Shown here: one piece after another, positions 25,343-36,604 of the stretch | How the letters are laid out: every line of letters starts with the position of its first letter | Position numbering within the stretch: position 1 is the first letter of the stretch | DNA from: Pezicula radicicola | Taxonomy: Eukaryota > Ascomycota > Leotiomycetes > Helotiales > Dermateaceae | Assembly: GCA_003008705.1 (NCBI GenBank) | Contig: PDUO01000036.1 | Span: 71,968-135,967, forward strand | Direction of reading: 5' to 3' | DNA length: 64,000 nt | Made by a program: the position numbers and the translations under genes | The notes under the pieces: model-generated | What the model saw: the letters and a program-made list of their open reading frames with translations, nothing else | Databases searched by the model: none | What the model was told of the DNA's origin: nothing

Positions 25343-25906
25343 AAAATACAGGATGGCGCGGACAATGGAGTAATCTGGGATGGAGTACGTTATGGTAGGG
25401 AATGCGTTAGGCGTGAGCTTCGCAGACGAGGCTGAGGACTTCAACGACACTGTTAGTGATATTGATGCAGAACCACAACCGTAGTTAGCCTTTAGATCAT
25501 GTCAATTAATGACTGAAAGTACCTCGCAGCTCTCATAATGTCCTTATAACTAATTATTCTACCATTTCACTACGTTTTGTTTTGTTTTGACTTGTTATTT
25601 GTTCGAACCGTCCTAGCTTTGATGTATATCATGTGACTTATAACAAGGATGGCACAGATCAAAATCTGGCCGATGTTGAAGATTCCAAAGTTTTGGACGC
25701 GACTGACTTCGAGATGCTCCTCGAAGGCCTGTTGACAGCTCCACCATCATCCAAACGTCATATAATTTCCTTCGTCGCACATCATTAAGCTTTCATCAAG
25801 TGCTGATCTAGCTCTCTATGAAGTCGACCTAATACCGAAACCATATCTGTAGCGCTTGGAAGCGCGTACAGGCAGCTCGCAGAAGCTGAAATCCTTCAAG
25901 ACGAAA
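25343..25906. other. Spacer between reductase and nucleoporin genes
   Basis: 3' flank of the reductase and promoter/leader of the nucleoporin gene. Short TTTTG repeats lie near 25575. Nothing else seen. Confidence 0.4.
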
Positions 25907-28900
25907 ATGTCCTCCTACCCTGTTCTCCAGACTCCCCAGAGGCCATTACCAGGCGCATTCCTCCAGACGCCTGCGGCTTCCCGCTACGGTTCTGCTCCAC
26001 CTCCTCGTCAACCTATCTTTCGTCAACAGTCCTCTGCAGGCAGTACATCGCAGCCGCCGCAGCGCACAGGTTCCTTGGTCCACCAACAACAACAACAACA
26101 ACAACAAGATCCTCAATTGCAGCATGCGGGCCAGGAAAAACAGCGGCTGCCTATTGAGCGCGGTGCTGAGGCGATCAACAATGTGTTGAAACAAGATTCA
26201 AATTTCCTTGCTATCGATAACTATGTGCAGCGTAAGTTCGAAAACATAAATTAAAAGACATCTTACTGACAGACCTTCAGAGGGCATCTCCTCAGATTAT
26301 GAGGCGCCGACGCCTAACACAGAGTCTTCTTGGGCGCCCTTCCAAAAGACAAAGATGTATGATATACCTGACCTAATCTTTGAGCAATACAACAGAGCAC
26401 AAGTTTCGACAATGATGGGCCTTTTCGCAGATTTGAATCACGCCTGGGTTACAATCGATAATGCCTTCTATATGTGGGATTACACGCATCCGAATCCGGA
26501 ATTGATAGGATATGAGGACAGTACGAATAGCATTACTGCAGTCAAGATGGTTGTACCTAGGCCAGGCGTTTTTGTCAAGGACATCTCAAAGGTCCTAGTC
26601 ATAGCAACTTTGTCTGAGATGGTGATGATGGGAGTTTCAGTTTCTTCAGGCCCATCTGGCGTCAAAACCGTTACTCTGTACCGTACGAACATGTCACTTA
26701 GTACCCGAGGCCTCAATATCCGAGTCATTGAAGGGTCTAGTGCAACGGGTCGGATATTCTTCGCTGGAAATGGGGAAAATGATGTCTACGAACTTCAATA
26801 TGAGCAGGAAGAGTCTTGGTTTGCAAGTCGATGTACGAAGAAGAACCACACAACCACTGGCTACTCAGTACTCGTTCCACGCGTGTTGGGTACTAGATCA
26901 CCAGAGAGTGTATGGGAACTGGTTGTTGACGATACAAGAGGACTGCTTTACACGCTGTCATCAGATTCCTCGATTCGAACCTTCCACATGGACTCACCAA
27001 AGACCTTGCGACTGGTCATTGAGAAGAAGCGCACTGAGATCTACAGGGATATCAGCCATATGATCAACGAGTCTCCACTTCTTGGGTCTAAGACGCGTAT
27101 TATTTCGATTAGTGCTATCCCAGCAACCGAATCTTCGAGATTGCACCTTATGGCAACGACGTCTACAGGGTGTCGTCTCTTTCTTAGCGCCATACGGAGT
27201 TATGGCGCATGGGCGAGTGAAGGATCTGCACCGCAAAGCATGCAAGTTCAACATATCAGATTTCCTCCTCGAGATACTGCAACATCTTCACAAGGTTCAT
27301 ACAGTGCAACAGTGGAAACTCAATCACTAACCCTGACTCACACAAGAAAAGCTCTTCGCCTACCCCCCGGCTTCTTCTTATGCTTTGTTACGAAGGACCC
27401 AAAGTCTGGCTATGGCGATCTCTTTATTTCCGCTCCCGATTCTGGTCGGATATTATGGCAAACTAAAGAGCAGGCAAGCCAACCCCCAAAATACTATGAG
27501 CAAGCTGTGTGGATGGAACTTGGAAGCCGTGCCGAGGCTATTGGACTCATAACGGAGCCATTCGCCGCTGCTCAGAAGCCAGAGGGTTTTGGAAACGAAC
27601 TCTCCGTTCAATATGACGAACCACCAACCGAGATTGCAATTCTGACAAATACTGGAATTCATACGGTAAAACGAAGACGACTCGTGGATATACTGGCCTC
27701 AGCGATACGCCAGCATGGTGGTAGTGAAGGCCTCGAGAGTGAGATCAAGAAATTTATCAAGCATTACGGCACAGCTGAGACCACTGGCACTGCTCTAGCT
27801 GTAGCTTGCGGTCATGGTAGCGATTCTTCTTCAGGGGAGCTTAGATCGGCAAGGATCAGTGATCCCGAGACACTTGAATTGGCTCGCAAAGTTTTTGTGG
27901 AGTTTGGTGGGCGGCCTACTTTGCGGGAAGATACAGCAATGGAAGGAGCCATGCAAGCAGCTGATATCGTCAAACCTTCATCTAGACACGCCGGGATTGC
28001 TCTGTACATTGCGAGGCATGTTCGGTCCATCTGGAAAGCACCTGTCATCACGCAAACTGTCACAGGCACTGGGGAGGTTGATATCAAATGTACCATCCCA
28101 ACATCAAAATTACTGCAAATCCAGGAAGACTTAGCAAAGCTTACAAACTTTTTGGAGAGCAACAAGTCATTCATCGAGGGTCTCACTGGACCAGAAGGCC
28201 TGCAGCGAGTCTCGAGCGATCAAGAGGCGAAAGCACTACAAGGAGAGCATCAACATCTGCACTCACTTCAAGTTCTCAACTCCAGCATCGTTGAGGGCAT
28301 ATCATTTATCCTGACACTCTTTGAAGAACGCATAGACGAGATATGGAACATTTTGAATGATCAAGACAAACAGAAGCTCCGGAATCTCACTTACGAAAAC
28401 CTCTTCGCAAGCGACACCGGCAAAGATCTTGCCAAACATTTGGTTAAGGCGATCGTGAACAGAAATATTGCCAAGGGTTCGAATATCAACACAGTCGCTG
28501 AAGCTTTGCGACGAAGGTGCGGCAGCTTCTGCAGTGCTGATGATGTCGTTGTGTTCAAGGCTCAAGAGTTACTGAACCAAGCTGTCGAAGGAACTGACCC
28601 ATCCCGGACGCGCCAAAAACTTAATGAGAGTCTTGAGCTCTTCTCATCCGTGTCGCGCTCGCTCTCTTACGAACATCTTGAAGGGGCAATTAAATTATAT
28701 GCCCAAGCACAATTTTATGCGGGTGCGATCACATTAGCATTAGAGGCCGCAAAGGAGTCTGATCGGGGAAATAGAGCACTATTTTGGGTTCAGGATGGCG
28801 AGCCTGAGGGAGACTCTCGTCAAGAGTTCTACGAAAAACGCAAAAAGTGCTACAAACTTATTCATGAGATCTTGCAGCAAGTGGATGAGGTTTCAAGCAG

Positions 28901-30112
28901 AGAACCGGAGATAATTGATGGACGCATGACAGTTGCTGCAACAAGACGAAACGAAGCTCACGAGGTAGTTAACTCTTCCGATGATGAAGTCTTCCAGTTT
29001 GACCTCTACGACTGGTACCTTAGTCAAGGCTGGACGGAGCAGTTGCTCGCGGTGGACTCGACATTTGTTGAGCCATACTTGACACGGCTGGCGAATACTG
29101 ATCACGACAAAGCCGATCTTCTCTGGAGATATTATGCCAATCATGAAAGATACTTTGATGCTGCTCGGATACAACTTTCATTGGCACAGAGTGACTTCGA
29201 CATTCCTTTAGCGAAGCGGATTAATTATCTTAGCAGTGCAAAAACCTTTGCCTCCACTCAACAAACTAGCGCTAGCAGAACAGAACGTCAAGTCCTTCTG
29301 CATCAGGTCTCTGAGCTCCTGGAGGTTGCTAACATTCAAGACGAGTTGTTACATCGCCTCAGAGGTGAGCCTAGAATTGACCCTGAGCGTAAGGCGGGCA
29401 TAGTTCAAGAACTCAATGGCCAGATCCATGGTTTGACAAAGGTAAGTTTTCTTAGGCATTTAATTTGGTCCCATTATTAAGATCCATTTAGCTCTTCAAC
29501 GACTACGCAGACCAAGCCAGTTACTTTGACATCTGTCTCATGATCTTTCAAGCCGCTGACCATCGAGTCGACGCCGATATAATGGCGACATGGCAACACT
29601 ACCTTGAGGAGACACATAGAGTTCTCATTGAGGAACCAGAACCAAATCAACCGCTTCCCTATGAAGCCATCATCTCAATCGTCAGCGACATGGGTAACCG
29701 CCTCAATTACTCAGACACAACCTTCTCCCCTGCCATTATCATCCCGATGGTTGAGAAGTACGCCCTGGAGTGCCAACATGAGGTTGGGCCGAAGACGTGG
29801 ATTGTCGACCTCTTTCTGCACGTGCGCTTCACTCATGAAGTCATCCTAGCCACGCTGTCCTCCATGTTCTACAATGATGAAGCACCCTTCACAGGTCGGA
29901 ATCGCAAGATCCTAGCCGATCACATGCTATACGTCATCCAAGAATGGTATCGTGATTGCACGAGCAATAGCACTCGCTTGTTTGGTGGACGGGAGAATGC
30001 GGAGCAGATTACAGACATGCTAAGAGAGTTGATGGTTAATGGCGGTCTTGGACGTGAGGAAGTGCAGGCTTGTCAGGAGATGATTACGAGGATCGAGAGG
30101 GAATTCCGGTGA
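25907..30112 (+). CDS. NUP170: Nucleoporin Nup170/Nup155 family
   Basis: Large inner-ring scaffold component of the nuclear pore complex. Predicted 1368 residues in three exons: 25907-26231, 26281-29441 and 29492-30112. The N-terminus is Pro/Gln-rich with a CAA-encoded poly-Gln run near residues 61-69. A conserved entry segment follows: GAEAINNVLKQDSNFLAIDN and FQKTKMYDIPDLIFEQYN, then the beta-propeller with MGLFADLNHAWVTIDNAFY. The C-terminal half is an alpha-solenoid, typical of Nup155 homologues. Size agrees with the family (about 1300-1400). The start at 25907 fits the family; an in-frame ATG 51 bp upstream (25856) is less likely. The first intron joins NYVQ to GISSDYEAPTPN, another conserved point. 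Confidence 0.92.
26089..26107 (+). repeat. CAA trinucleotide run encoding poly-Gln in the nucleoporin
   Basis: About six CAA units within the N-terminal coding region. A likely length-variable microsatellite. Confidence 0.7.
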
Positions 30113-30588
30113 GGGAAGAGAAAGTATCGGGATGCTTGGATTTGGAGAATATTGGTTTATTGTTGGATGGCTTGCATACTGCTTATGCTTAGCAGGGCGT
30201 TCTATCTGGGAAGACAGAGACTGGAGTTGGGCTACTGCATGCATGATGAAGGGGTTGTTCGTATTGTAATGAGTGGATACGCAGCACCAGTAAGAATTTA
30301 CTTAGTATGGGCGAGCGCGCTAGACACAGTCACAGAGGAAAGAAAGCCTAGTTGGTGTTCGACCTGGCAAGCCAGGGTGTACTTATACGTCAAAAAATAT
30401 ATGGCAGTGGATAGGTAGCCTAGAAAAGAAAAATGATTCTGAGATCAGCATTAATCGACAGTAGTAACATTTTTGTGTATTACAAAATACTCTAGTGGAT
30501 TTACCACACTTCTGAGGCAGCTATTAAAATCCAGTAATTCAGCTTTATTCTTCTACAAGTCTACAAGCAAGCCCTCCATATCAATAAC
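30113..30588. other. Convergent 3' spacer
   Basis: Lies between the nucleoporin stop and the end of the transporter pseudogene. No further feature is visible. Confidence 0.4.
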
Positions 30589-32785
30589 CTACTTAACAGC
30601 AAACCGACTCCTACCCCTCAACCCAGCCCCCAAAAAGCGCAGAAACCACAACCCATAGCAACACAAAACCGTCAACCCAGTAAGTAAACCAACACCACCT
30701 TCGATGCCTAACCTCTTAAACATAGGCGAAGCAAACAAAATCGCAGCAGCAGCTAATATACTTCTGGCAAGTGCATTGGCTGCAAGTACAGAAGCTGCAT
30801 ATTATGGGTAACAGGATGGAACGTAGAGGAATAGACATTGCATTGTAACAAAGACACCTGAGGTAGAGAGTGCTACACCGATTATACTTATTACCCAGTA
30901 GATTTCTGGTTGTTCTGTAAATGCTGTGAATGAGTATGGTATTAGCATTTTCTTTTCTTAGGTAGGTAGGTAGTCTTAAGTATATACGAAAAGATGCGGA
31001 ATGAAAAGGTATTGAATTGGAATTGGGATTTATATACCGAAGATAAAAGGTCCAACTGGTAAAAGGAAACATGGCCAGAGTCCATTCCTTAAGTAATCTT
31101 CGGGTGCACCAGCTGCACCAGTTCCATTTTTCTTGCTTTTTTTCTTCTCGAACATATATCGAAAGGCTAACATGTATGTTGGTACACTTATTAATAATGC
31201 TACTAATACGGTGAGAAATATAAGCCTTAGATTCCCAGAATTGAAATTGTATATTTTCTGATAGACGAGTGGGAAGCTCTCGAAGTAGGTGTAGAATATT
31301 CCGTAGACTAGACCGGAGAAGAATGTGCTGGATAGGACTGCTGGATCTAGAATGTTGATGTCCCACTTGATTGGAGGTTAGTGTTAGCATATTTTATTCG
31401 TTAATTTGGAGTGTTTGAAGGTACGAAGTAATCAGGAAAATATGATGATTAGCCGAGCAAGATGAAATATATCGCCAAGGGGAGGCTGTGGGTCTAAAGA
31501 AAGATGAAAACTCCCGATCATCTCTCGCAACTCATAAATCCATACGAAAATGTATTTTGAAAAAAATTCATCAACACATACCCGTTTAATCAAGGCATTA
31601 AAAAGCACCTCCTTCGCGGAAATATCTTTCTGAATAATCTCTGATCGAGACATAACATTATCAATACCCCTCGACTTTTAAAGACGACGAGCTCTCCTCA
31701 GCAGAATTGTAGCAGTGGACGTTTCTGGTAATGCAATAAACATTAGGATTAGGACAGGTCTGGCAAGCCATAAAAGTTCCCATTGACTCCATCTCCAATC
31801 TTCGGCGAGGACACTGAAGCTTGATGGAATGGGTCTGAATGCTGGACCGCATGATGCTGGTGTTTTGTATTAGTATTTTTTTAGTACTCCAATGATTTTT
31901 TTTTTATTGGGCGAACTGACCTACGGCTGCCCAGATGGCGACGATGTAGGGTAGTTTTGCACTTGGGAACTGTTATGTTGTATGTTAGGATATGATATGA
32001 TTTGGTCCGTATAGGTGAAATAAGATGAGGATGTCTTACGATATCTTGAAATGACGCTCCAGAGGTAGCTAGACATGGAGAACCTAGATATTTTATCAGA
32101 TTAGATAGCACATAGAAGGATCCATGAAGGGGTTAAAACAAACGAAAAAATCCCAACAAGAATTGAAGAACTAGCAGGCCGGCAAAGTTTTTTACGAGTG
32201 CTGTTGGAATGAGTAAGATCATGTAGAGGGTGAATGTTATGATGTAGGGTGTGCTACGTCCAATAACTGGGATTCTGTGAGTTGGTTTTTTAGTCTCTTG
32301 GTTCGTCAGGAAATGGAAATTGTATGAAGTATGCTTACTCGCTTAGTGGCGAGAATAACATTCGGCCAAGTCCATCTGAGAAAGGGCAGCATTAGCTAAG
32401 AGTAGGTTAAGAATGGATAAAGGATAGGAACATAAAAAACCATATAAGAAAGTACGTAAAGTGCTAGGCCTAGTAAATCTACTGTTTGACTGACTCCAAA
32501 CTCTTTCTTCCATAATACCACTCTCACTTGTGACATATATTGCGGATCCGACATATACTGAGAAGGTGTACAAACTTAAAAATAAAGTTGTTAGTATTTT
32601 CTATTTCATGCATGTAGCAAATAAGTTCAAAGTTGAAAGTTCGATTACCGTATTAATAGTCCCACGAAGTATCTTTTCAGATTGCTCCAGTTCTGTGGGT
32701 TCTCGGTGTCGTTATCCCCATACCAGCCGATTATTGTGACTGTTTGGCCTCGATCAAATAATGGTATAACAGGACTATGACTCAT
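30589..32785 (-). pseudogene. MFS drug:H+ antiporter pseudogene (DHA1-type)
   Basis: A nearly full-length multidrug-type major facilitator can be traced over 2.2 kb through several short introns. The N-terminus reads GDNDTENPQNWSNLKRYFVG, with TFSVYVGSAIYVTSESGIM after the first intron. Later come LFSPLSE, GRSTPYIITFTLYMILLIPT, SPCLATSGASFQDI, LPETSTATILLRRARRL, NILDPAVLSSTFFSGLVYG and, at the end, AASVLAANALARSILAAAAI. These are in the family order. Two codons are in-frame TAA: 31680-31678 (after RRARRL) and 30804-30802 (in SCYP-stop-YAAS, where relatives have Gln). A stretch at about 32505-32445 reads correctly (FGVSQTVDLLGLALYVL) only in a shifted frame. A working copy is unlikely. Splice sites are otherwise intact, so decay looks recent. 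Confidence 0.8.
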
Positions 32786-33657
32786 GGTGCGGGAAGCCTC
32801 AATATATTTCTTCCTACTCTGCGTATCATTGTCATTCTAGGTCCTCGTGATACTGAAGTGTCTTATTTCTGGAAAGGAGACGAACAGTACGGCCGAAAGT
32901 TGAATCACGAAGGATTTCCAGCATTCTAAATATGTCATAATAAACTGTATGCTTTTAAAAAAAGAGGATATTTCAGAAAATGCATGAAACTTTTGACTTC
33001 TCGGTCAGAACTTATAAATATCACTTTCAGACTTGGCTTGTACTTGTATGTACTTGGAATGTGCTTCTAAGTGCGTTTACTCAAAAAGCATGAGCTATGA
33101 CTTGATAATTACTAGTAACCAGATTTTTTGAAATTATCGGACATCTCTGAAAGATGTTTTACAATGTGCATCCTAAATCTGATGTTCCCAGCTTTCTTTG
33201 TTACTTATCACTGATTGGCGAGCACTTACCTAGTCATCAGCATCTTACACGGAACTCCGTGAAATGACACAATTAACAACAAGCACATGAATAAGAATGT
33301 AAAACATCCCATTCCAATACAAACGCCGTGAAGTGCATCTATCTCCATTCAATCTTCTCCGACTAAGCAACCATGGAGCATAGGAGTAAAACCCCTTATG
33401 TTTAAACGTACACTCTGCAACAAATCTTTCGAATTGGGTTAGCCTCGATATTCTCTTTTCCTCTTCTGACCCAATCAGCCCCAGAAGTCGAAATTCATGC
33501 TAACCAAAGATAGAGTCTCCGCACCTCTACGCACACTTGCTGTATTAATAAATGACGATACACTGTACCAAGACTACAGGAGCCCTACTAGCTTGGCTAC
33601 TAAAGCTTCTTAATTATTACCTATACAAAGAAGGAATCTATACTAGTAATAGTTAGA
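32786..33657. other. Spacer upstream of the transporter pseudogene
   Basis: Former promoter region followed by DNA without recognisable features. No open frame worth reporting. Confidence 0.4.
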
Positions 33658-33777
33658 GCTTGTATATTTAGAGCATATATATTTAGAGCTTATATAGTTA
33701 GACCCTATATATTTAGACCCTATGTATTTAGAGCCTATATATTTAGAGCCTATATATTTAGAGCCTGTATATTTAGA
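33658..33777. repeat. Eight-copy 15-bp AT-rich tandem repeat
   Basis: Eight exact-length 15-bp units with consensus GCCTATATATTTAGA and variants such as CCCTATGTATTTAGA and GCTTATATAGTTAGA. A minisatellite in AT-rich spacer DNA, about 180 bp downstream of the acyltransferase stop. Confidence 0.9.
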
Positions 33778-33953
33778 CCTTACTAAAAAAAACGAGGATT
33801 CAAACGCGTTTAGAACACAATACTTAACCTTCTTTATCTAGCGAAGACCTCTAGAAATTCCAGAAATAAATCCCACTTACCATTCACATCCTCGACGTCA
33901 AAATCCTCAAACAAGAATCTATATTGCCTCTCTCTAAAAATCTCATCTTTATA

Positions 33954-35810
33954 CTAAGTACCCCAACACCACTCTCTAACCCTCCCAGCAAATCTAACAG
34001 ATCTAGCATCAACCGCCCTCCAAAAAACATCTGCAGCCCAAATACAAACGATAGTATTAACCACAATAGCAACAATAAACCATTCTCCAAATCTCCAATT
34101 ATCATCTCTTGCGCTAACCATAGTGGGATCTATACCAGTAGCCTCCATGTTACTAACCTGTTCACTAACTTCTACCGGGATAACTCCTATTTGACTAAAC
34201 CCGAAATTCTGAGGTGGTAAAGCTCGGTACAGAAATTGCATGCCGAGGGTATAGAGCACCGGTCCATGCATCATGTAGAGGGAAAAGGAGATTTTTCCTA
34301 GGTATTGGGCTATGCGGGTTGTGAAGGGGTATTGGAGGAGTGAGGAGGGTTGATTTTGTTGGTGGGGTTGTTGGGTTGGTGAGGTGTAGCTATGACGACG
34401 GCGACGGAAGAAAGGGATCTTCGGTAAAGAAGGGAGTGTTATTGGTGGTGAGAAAGAGATGGATATAGCGAGGAGAACAGCTCCTATGGAAAGCCAGAAT
34501 CGTTGTGTTAGACCTGGGTCCGTGAAGGGTTCGTATTGATAAGGTGTTAAGGCGAATGCTATATAGATGTAGCCTGGTGTTACAGCGGCGTCTACATCTG
34601 GGTAGCAGAGAAGATGAATTCCTAGAAGGAATAATGGGATAGTCCAGATATGGTTCAGAATGTCACTGTTTCTGTAGATGAAGCGTAGGATTGAGGAGCG
34701 GCGTGAGCGGGGTTTTGGTGTTGGGATGTTGGTAAGTGAGGGTGGTGAGGAGATGTCTTGACGTATCCAATCTATTTCGCAGAGGAGCATCCCAGATAGA
34801 AAGAGGAATAGGTCCCAATGTGTCACGTAGAGTGCGTAGAGTGTGAGATATGTCATGACCAAGAGTCGGATACTCTGTCTTGCCTTAGCGACGCAGAGGA
34901 GTGTGAGAAAGACGACGATGCTGCCGCGGAACTCAATGGGTATTGTCCATAGATGTCCATCGTAAGAATTCCCATATAGATTCTTGGCATCGATCTCTCG
35001 GAAGGGGTTTGTGGTTTCGAAGAGGTCGTCGAGCCAGTCGTCTAACTGTTCCCAGAAGGTGATTTGGCGCATGGGAATCCTGTTCGCGTATTGTGGGTCA
35101 TGTTGATACCAGTCTAGACGGGTGATGATCATGGATATGAATGTGCTCACTGTGATTGGGAGGAAGAGACGAATTCCTCGACGGAATACCGAGGAGGCGA
35201 GGGTTTCCAGTAGAGCAACATGTTCATGACGTCGGACTTGGCGTAGTGTTTTGTAAGAAAGGACGTAGCCTGATATAACGAAGAACAGAGCTACCATGCC
35301 TCGTCCCGAGTAGATTACTCGGACGAGTGGTAGTTGAGCGAGCCAATGCTGTTCTGGCGTGGATGCGTAGCCGGCGGAAAGGGAAGGAAACCAGTCGAGG
35401 ATGAAGTGGTGGATGAAGACAAAGAAGGCGGCGACTCCTCTGAGGCCGTCGAGGTACGCCGTCGGATGCACTTTGGTTGGGGCTCCATGATTTGTTCGAA
35501 GGAGAAAGCTTGGCAGTAAGGCAAGTAATAGTGAGCCTGTTGCGGCACCGATAAGTCTAAATGGGTTGTGGTGGGTGCATTTTCTGGGCCATGATGTTCT
35601 TTTGGCTGTATGGTCCCGGTCGTCTTCCTCCTCATAAGTTTCGTAAGTACGGCCATAGTGATCTTTTTCGTCGTATAGGATTACCGATGCGCTGGGAGAT
35701 ATGGGTAGTAGGGTGCACGAGGATGATGAGCTAATAGATCTTGCATGTGGGCTTGAATGTTTATAGTCTCGAAGCAGATTTATGGTTACTTCCCCGGATT
35801 CTGGGGGCAT
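33954..35810 (-). CDS. Acyltransferase-3 family membrane protein
   Basis: Single-exon gene for a 618-residue multi-pass membrane acyltransferase (OafA/YrhL-like, Acyl_transf_3). A ~110-residue Ser-rich, charged cytosolic N-terminus precedes the domain. Then come a membrane helix (GSLLLALLPSFLL), the hallmark YLDGLRGVAAFFVFIHHF with its conserved His pair, MVALFFVISGYVLS, and WTIPIEFRGSIVVFLTLL. About ten membrane segments are visible, with a final SFSLYMMHGPVLYTLG. Such proteins move acyl groups to sugars, sterols or small molecules; the substrate here is unknown. Ser/Gln-rich linker near residues 465-490. No introns, unlike most neighbours. The start at 35810 is the first ATG of the frame. 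Confidence 0.88.
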   Translation of the reverse strand: MPPESGEVTINLLRDYKHSSPHARSISSSSSCTLLPISPSASVILYDEKDHYGRTYETYEEEDDRDHTAKRTSWPRKCTHHNPFRLIGAATGSLLLALLPSFLLRTNHGAPTKVHPTAYLDGLRGVAAFFVFIHHFILDWFPSLSAGYASTPEQHWLAQLPLVRVIYSGRGMVALFFVISGYVLSYKTLRQVRRHEHVALLETLASSVFRRGIRLFLPITVSTFISMIITRLDWYQHDPQYANRIPMRQITFWEQLDDWLDDLFETTNPFREIDAKNLYGNSYDGHLWTIPIEFRGSIVVFLTLLCVAKARQSIRLLVMTYLTLYALYVTHWDLFLFLSGMLLCEIDWIRQDISSPPSLTNIPTPKPRSRRSSILRFIYRNSDILNHIWTIPLFLLGIHLLCYPDVDAAVTPGYIYIAFALTPYQYEPFTDPGLTQRFWLSIGAVLLAISISFSPPITLPSLPKIPFFRRRRHSYTSPTQQPHQQNQPSSLLQYPFTTRIAQYLGKISFSLYMMHGPVLYTLGMQFLYRALPPQNFGFSQIGVIPVEVSEQVSNMEATGIDPTMVSARDDNWRFGEWFIVAIVVNTIVCIWAADVFWRAVDARSVRFAGRVREWCWGT

Positions 35811-36604
35811 TATAAAGTGTCTGAAGGAAGATTAGCTGACGTGTGCAGCTTTATGAATGTTTTCAAAAGGGAAAAGTGCCCTCAGGGATCAAACAGAGCT
35901 GGGGCTGGGGCTGGGACAGCTATATAATATATAATACCGAGTGCTACGGTCCAAACTCAAGGTTCTCTTGCGATCCCGAACTTCGCAAGTTGCACAAGTG
36001 ACAATGGATAGAGTTCTAACAATAAAAGAAACACAAGACTGCTGCACTGCACTAAGAGATGGGACGAGGTCGCAGAACAATAAGACTATATTGGCACCCT
36101 AACTTGGACGGGAGTTACAGGCGAGAGATCTTCATTGTAAACTTTAAGCTTGTATCTTGTACCAGTAGGAACAATTCAGCTGAGAGGCCAAGTTGTGCTT
36201 ATCCCGTGTTTAGACTATTCTGACACTGTCATGGAACGTCGCTCGCTTTGACTACAGAAGCGAACAGGCGGGACGAGAATGAGAATGAGAATGAGAATGA
36301 CAATGAGAGTTTTATTGCCAGCAGTAAAATCGCTGGCATGTGACCTGCGACCTGTGATATCTAACATTTTCATGTTCTCTAAACACTTCAAAGTCCCAAT
36401 CGTGGTTTCATCCGGTGTGTTGTTTCAAAACACAACAATACTCCAATACTCCATACTACTCCATGTCCTCTCGCTGTATGAGAATGCCGAGAAAGGTTTC
36501 CATCCCTTCACAACACCAAATGCCGAACCTATCCGGTGCTGCGGACATGATATCCGAGCAAAACCCCCAACGCCTCTCCATAAAAAGCTCTTGCTGCAAT
36601 GGTA
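35811..36604. other. Spacer between acyltransferase and ADA2
   Basis: Promoter of the acyltransferase and 3' flank of ADA2. Contains a GAGAAT microsatellite (36275-36300). A plus-strand 180-codon frame (36279-36821) overlaps the ADA2 coding end and is rejected. Confidence 0.4.
36275..36300. repeat. GAGAAT hexanucleotide microsatellite
   Basis: Four perfect GAGAAT units followed by degenerate copies. Confidence 0.85.

Noticed and set aside
26960..26990. GGTTCGAATC-like pol III B box on the minus strand
   Set aside because: Lies within the Nup170 coding exon without an A box or cloverleaf.
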